From assembly GCA_013396655.1 (NCBI GenBank), contig WBMV01000461.1, positions 69,662-133,661 of the forward strand: a stretch of DNA of 64,000 bases, given 5' to 3'. Positions within the stretch are counted from its first letter, which is position 1, and the number at the start of each line of letters is the position of its first letter. Below are positions 60,892-64,000 of this stretch, piece after piece. The notes under the pieces were generated by a model, which worked only from the letters and a program-made list of their open reading frames with translations, was not told where the DNA came from and made no database searches. The translations under genes were made by a program, and so were the position numbers. The stretch is from Campylorhamphus procurvoides. Its lineage: Eukaryota; Chordata; Aves; Passeriformes; Dendrocolaptidae.

Positions 60892-61461
60892 TAAGGTATC
60901 GATAAAGAATTAACACTGAGAGGGTTAATTGAAATAATTGTAAGGGCTTTTGGTGAAGTCTCAAAGACATACTGCATGGTTGAGCCCATAAATAGCTACA
61001 AATAGAGGAACAGAGAATATGGTATGGTTGATATTGATATAAGGTATCAATAACTGATATAAGGTATCAATAAGGAACTAACACTGAGAGGGAACTGAGA
61101 GGGAACCCACCAGGTGAGAGGGTGGATCACCCACCAGGTGGCACCAGGAGAACACGGCTGAGGCAGCAGCGCCCAGCACGGAGAGTTGAAACTGCAACCA
61201 TTAATTAAATATGATAAGAGTAATGAACTGAACCTTCGCATTTCCTCCAGTGCTGAGGGAAACCCCTCAGAGGGGCTGGAGAAGGGGCACGGCAAGGAGA
61301 CTTGTCTGGAGGAGGGGTTGTGGGAGGATTCCCTGCTATCCTCAGCTCCACAGCTCTCCCACAGCAACCCAATAAAGAACTCACCCACCGGCAGCACCCC
61401 TCACTTCTGCCCCGTGGCTCTGGTTTTCCCTGCCCTGCTTTTCTCTCCTGGTATCACGACA
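60892..61461 (+). mobile_element. possible solo LTR of an avian endogenous retrovirus
   Basis: A 570-base stretch opens with TGTTGG and closes with CACGACA, giving TGT...ACA ends. It has a TATA-like TATATAAGG near its start, an internal AATAAAGAACTC poly(A)-like signal near 61371, and an internal direct repeat (ATAAGGTATCRATAA, then AACACTGAGAGGG). I see no target-site duplication and no internal viral genes. It could also be an unrelated repeat. Confidence 0.3.
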
Positions 61462-61497
61462 GAAGTGGCCTGATGGTGGCCAAGCCCAGAGGAGCCC

Positions 61498-61600
61498 ACC
61501 AAGAGCATCAGAGGGATGGAGCACTGCTCCAGTGAGGAAAAGGTGAGGGAACTGGGATTGTTCAGTTCAGGTAGAGAAGGTTCCAGTGTGACCTGTCCTG
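61498..61600 (+). mobile_element. short CR1 internal fragment
   Basis: GCATCAGAGGGATGGAGCAC and the following TGGGATTGTTCAG match the opening of the CR1 fragment in OTUD3 intron 3. The rest of the element is missing. Confidence 0.55.
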
Positions 61601-61609
61601 GGGATACAG

Positions 61610-64000
61610 TAAGAGACTTCACATCACAGTGGTTTTTAAGTTTTTGTCCAGGGTCATGATAACCTGACCCACAGGGAGAACCTCACCAGGAGTATCACCA
61701 GTACCTTCTGGGACGTTTGGCCTACAGGCACGTGAGGATTTTACTCAGGAGTGACACAATTGCTCTTTTATATCTATTTCCTGCCATAAACAATTCCCTA
61801 CAAAGCAGTTCATAGAAACACATTTTCTTATGCAAACACACTGAAAGCGGGAAACAGGGTAAGTACCTGAACTGATTGCAAATGATTAATGAGGCAGCAG
61901 TTTGCCTGAGGGGCATTAAAGGGTTGTGGGCAATTCAAAGAAGCACAAAGGACATGCCAGCTAGGGAGCAAGGACAAAGCAGAGCCAGAATCAGGGCTTG
62001 GCTGAAAACTTTACCAGTGGAGGAATCAGACAAAAGACACAAACAAGTTACCCCCACCCACTGATGGGACACAGAGCAAACAGAGCAATGGATTCATCCC
62101 ACCCGGTCTTTAAACTTTCTAAGTTAGGAGCACAGTTGTCCCTCCTGGTGTCTGTTTCAGCTTCCAACATGTGCAAGGTGCATATGGTTCTAATAACTAA
62201 GAATCAGGAAATTCTAAGACATTTCCACTTTGGACATGGGAACTGATAGAGTAAATTTGAAGCTTCTAAAGCACAGTAATAATGGCAGGTCTGTCACTTT
62301 CCCAGATCTCTTTAACAGCATGAAATGCGAAATGCAATAGAAAATTCTCCCATTTTTAAACATGAGTCCTGCAGTTCACCAGATGTTACTGCACTTTGAG
62401 TCCCACTTCTGCAGCTGATGGATCTCCAGGCCCTTAAAATTTGAGGTCACCCAGAAGTCCATCAAGCACCACAGGCCACGTCAGCACAAACACAGCAGGA
62501 GTGTTCAGGCACTTTGACGAAGTTTGCTTACGCCAAAGCTTCTGTTTCTCAGCAAGTAAGAACAAGCTCTTGCCACCTTGTCCCTCCACCAGCGAGTTCA
62601 GGAGATTAGAGCCTGCCTGAACTCCTTGCCCTCCTCAGCTGCAGCTGAAATGAAACCATTTCTTTCTGCTGCTCCTCTGTGGGAGGGAGGGACTGGTACA
62701 TGGTTGCACAGAGCGAGGGTTCAGGTGCACTTGAGGCTACTGACGTGGTACTGCCTGTCTTCTGCTGGTAACACTGACCTAGGGCAGCTTTTGGGGATTA
62801 GTGATCCTTCCTTTCCTCCCTTCATTCCTTTGTTCCTCCCTTCCACAGGATTCTTGCTGAGAAAACACCTGGATTTTACCCCTCAAGTAAGAAAAGAGAC
62901 TGAGGGATTTTGTTCAGGCTTTTCCTTTTCATACAAGAAAAAAATCATGAGACAAGATCAATATTCACAAAACCATTCAGGAAGAGCATTCCCAAGTGCA
63001 TGAGGTTGTCCTGTGAATGCCATGAGAAAGAAGAAGGTCCCACCAGGACACCAACCTTGCTTTTAATTTCCAGATCTCTCTCATGGACTCTCTGAGCTCA
63101 GTCTCATGGCCTCAGTCATGCACTAGAAGGCCTGTGATGACTAAAACCAACGAGGATAAAAGACATTATAACATCTTGATAATAACTGAACATTCAGCAC
63201 TCATTAATAATCTCAATCTCAGTCTTCTCCTGGTGCTGCAGGGTAGTGAGTATTGCTTACCCAAGAGCAAATGTCCTGCCCTGAGCACTCAAAATTGGTA
63301 TTACTTATGATCTAATAGAAACATTGCATTCAGCACACCAATGTCAGTAGTAGATAATTCCCCCAAATTTGTCACTGTCCAGCAAAGCACTGTTTAGAGA
63401 CCAAGGGAAATGCTTTCAACCAAGTTCTGTTTTGTTAATAACGGTGTGTTTGGCTGTCACAGCTCATGCCATGGAGTCTGCTTCCGAACAGAATTGCCCA
63501 GTGGTGTTATCAGTCATTGTAAACTGTCTTGGCTGGCAAGTTAATCATTAACCCGGGTCCCCATCTCATAAAAACACCGTACTGTAAGAGCACAACTCAC
63601 AGAAGGCTGTCACTAATCAGTCCTGCATACAGCAGGAGCACAGCAACACATTAAAGGAGCCAGAGACTCGGGAAATCCTTCAGGCAAGGGAAGACAAGCT
63701 GAAAGTAGGTTTATCTCCATGGAGAAATCCACTGACAAGCCAAACAAGGAAGAGGGATGGCCGGCTCCGGGAGTACTGCAGGCTGGGGAGGATGGACCTG
63801 CACCCACAGCAGGAGGTGCTGCAGAAATGAGCAGGGCAGGATCCCTAACACAGAACACAATGCATGGGAAGAGACTGGGATTTGCTGAAGAGTGTATTAA
63901 AGAATTGGAGAGACCTTCAGGCACAGAGCAAGACAGTCCTGCTGCCTCCAAACCAGCAAGTTTGGAAAGAGACTGTCCACACTCAAAGCCTCCTGCTGCA
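61610..64000. other. intergenic stretch upstream of OTUD3, right end of window
   Basis: AT-richer sequence without any exon, RNA gene or repeat family I can name. Confidence 0.4.

Overview
The window is vertebrate nuclear DNA and almost certainly from a bird. It has compact multi-exon genes with GT-AG introns, many truncated CR1 LINE 3' ends, and the VWA5B1-UBXN10-PLA2G2-OTUD3 neighbourhood that lies on human 1p36. Nothing prokaryotic was seen: no operons, no CRISPR array.

Layout, left to right. (1) About 1-13.5 kb, minus strand: the N-terminal half of VWA5B1 (VIT plus VWA domains). Twelve coding exons are readable and the gene runs off the left edge. (2) 13.5-22.3 kb: intergenic sequence shared by the divergently transcribed VWA5B1 and DDX19 genes, with a 204-N gap. 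(3) 22.3-34.5 kb, plus strand: a complete 12-exon DDX19 gene (479 aa, DEAD-box mRNA-export helicase). (4) 36.0-36.9 kb, minus strand: the single coding exon of UBXN10, a ciliary UBX-domain protein, with a likely promoter near 38.75 kb. (5) 41.3-52.1 kb, plus strand: four tandem group II/V secreted phospholipase A2 (sPLA2) genes, each with four coding exons. The first (group IID/IIE-like), second (group V-like) and fourth (group IIA/IIE-like) keep the catalytic His-Asp pair. The third keeps the exon plan and an open frame but has lost His48, Asp49, Asp99 and the calcium loop, and is extremely arginine-rich. (6) 54.3-60.6 kb, minus strand: a complete 8-exon OTUD3 deubiquitinase with a CpG-rich promoter carrying three CLEAR-type E-boxes. 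(7) 60.7-64 kb: no gene seen; a possible solo LTR and a CR1 fragment.

From OTUD3, the order is IIA/IIE-like, inactive copy, group V-like, IID-like, UBXN10. This matches, from memory, the human order OTUD3-PLA2G2E-PLA2G2A-PLA2G5-PLA2G2D-PLA2G2F-PLA2G2C-UBXN10-VWA5B1. The clear exception is DDX19, which in human lies on chromosome 16q22 but here sits between UBXN10 and VWA5B1.

The assembly carries several false duplications joined by single N bases (4618-5316, 21544 to about 24090, about 30698-30850). They do not break any coding exon but distort DDX19 intron 1 and two other introns. The most interesting biology is the catalytically dead, strongly cationic sPLA2 paralogue at 46.6-47.9 kb, followed by the loss of metal-site residues in the VWA5B1 VWA domain.
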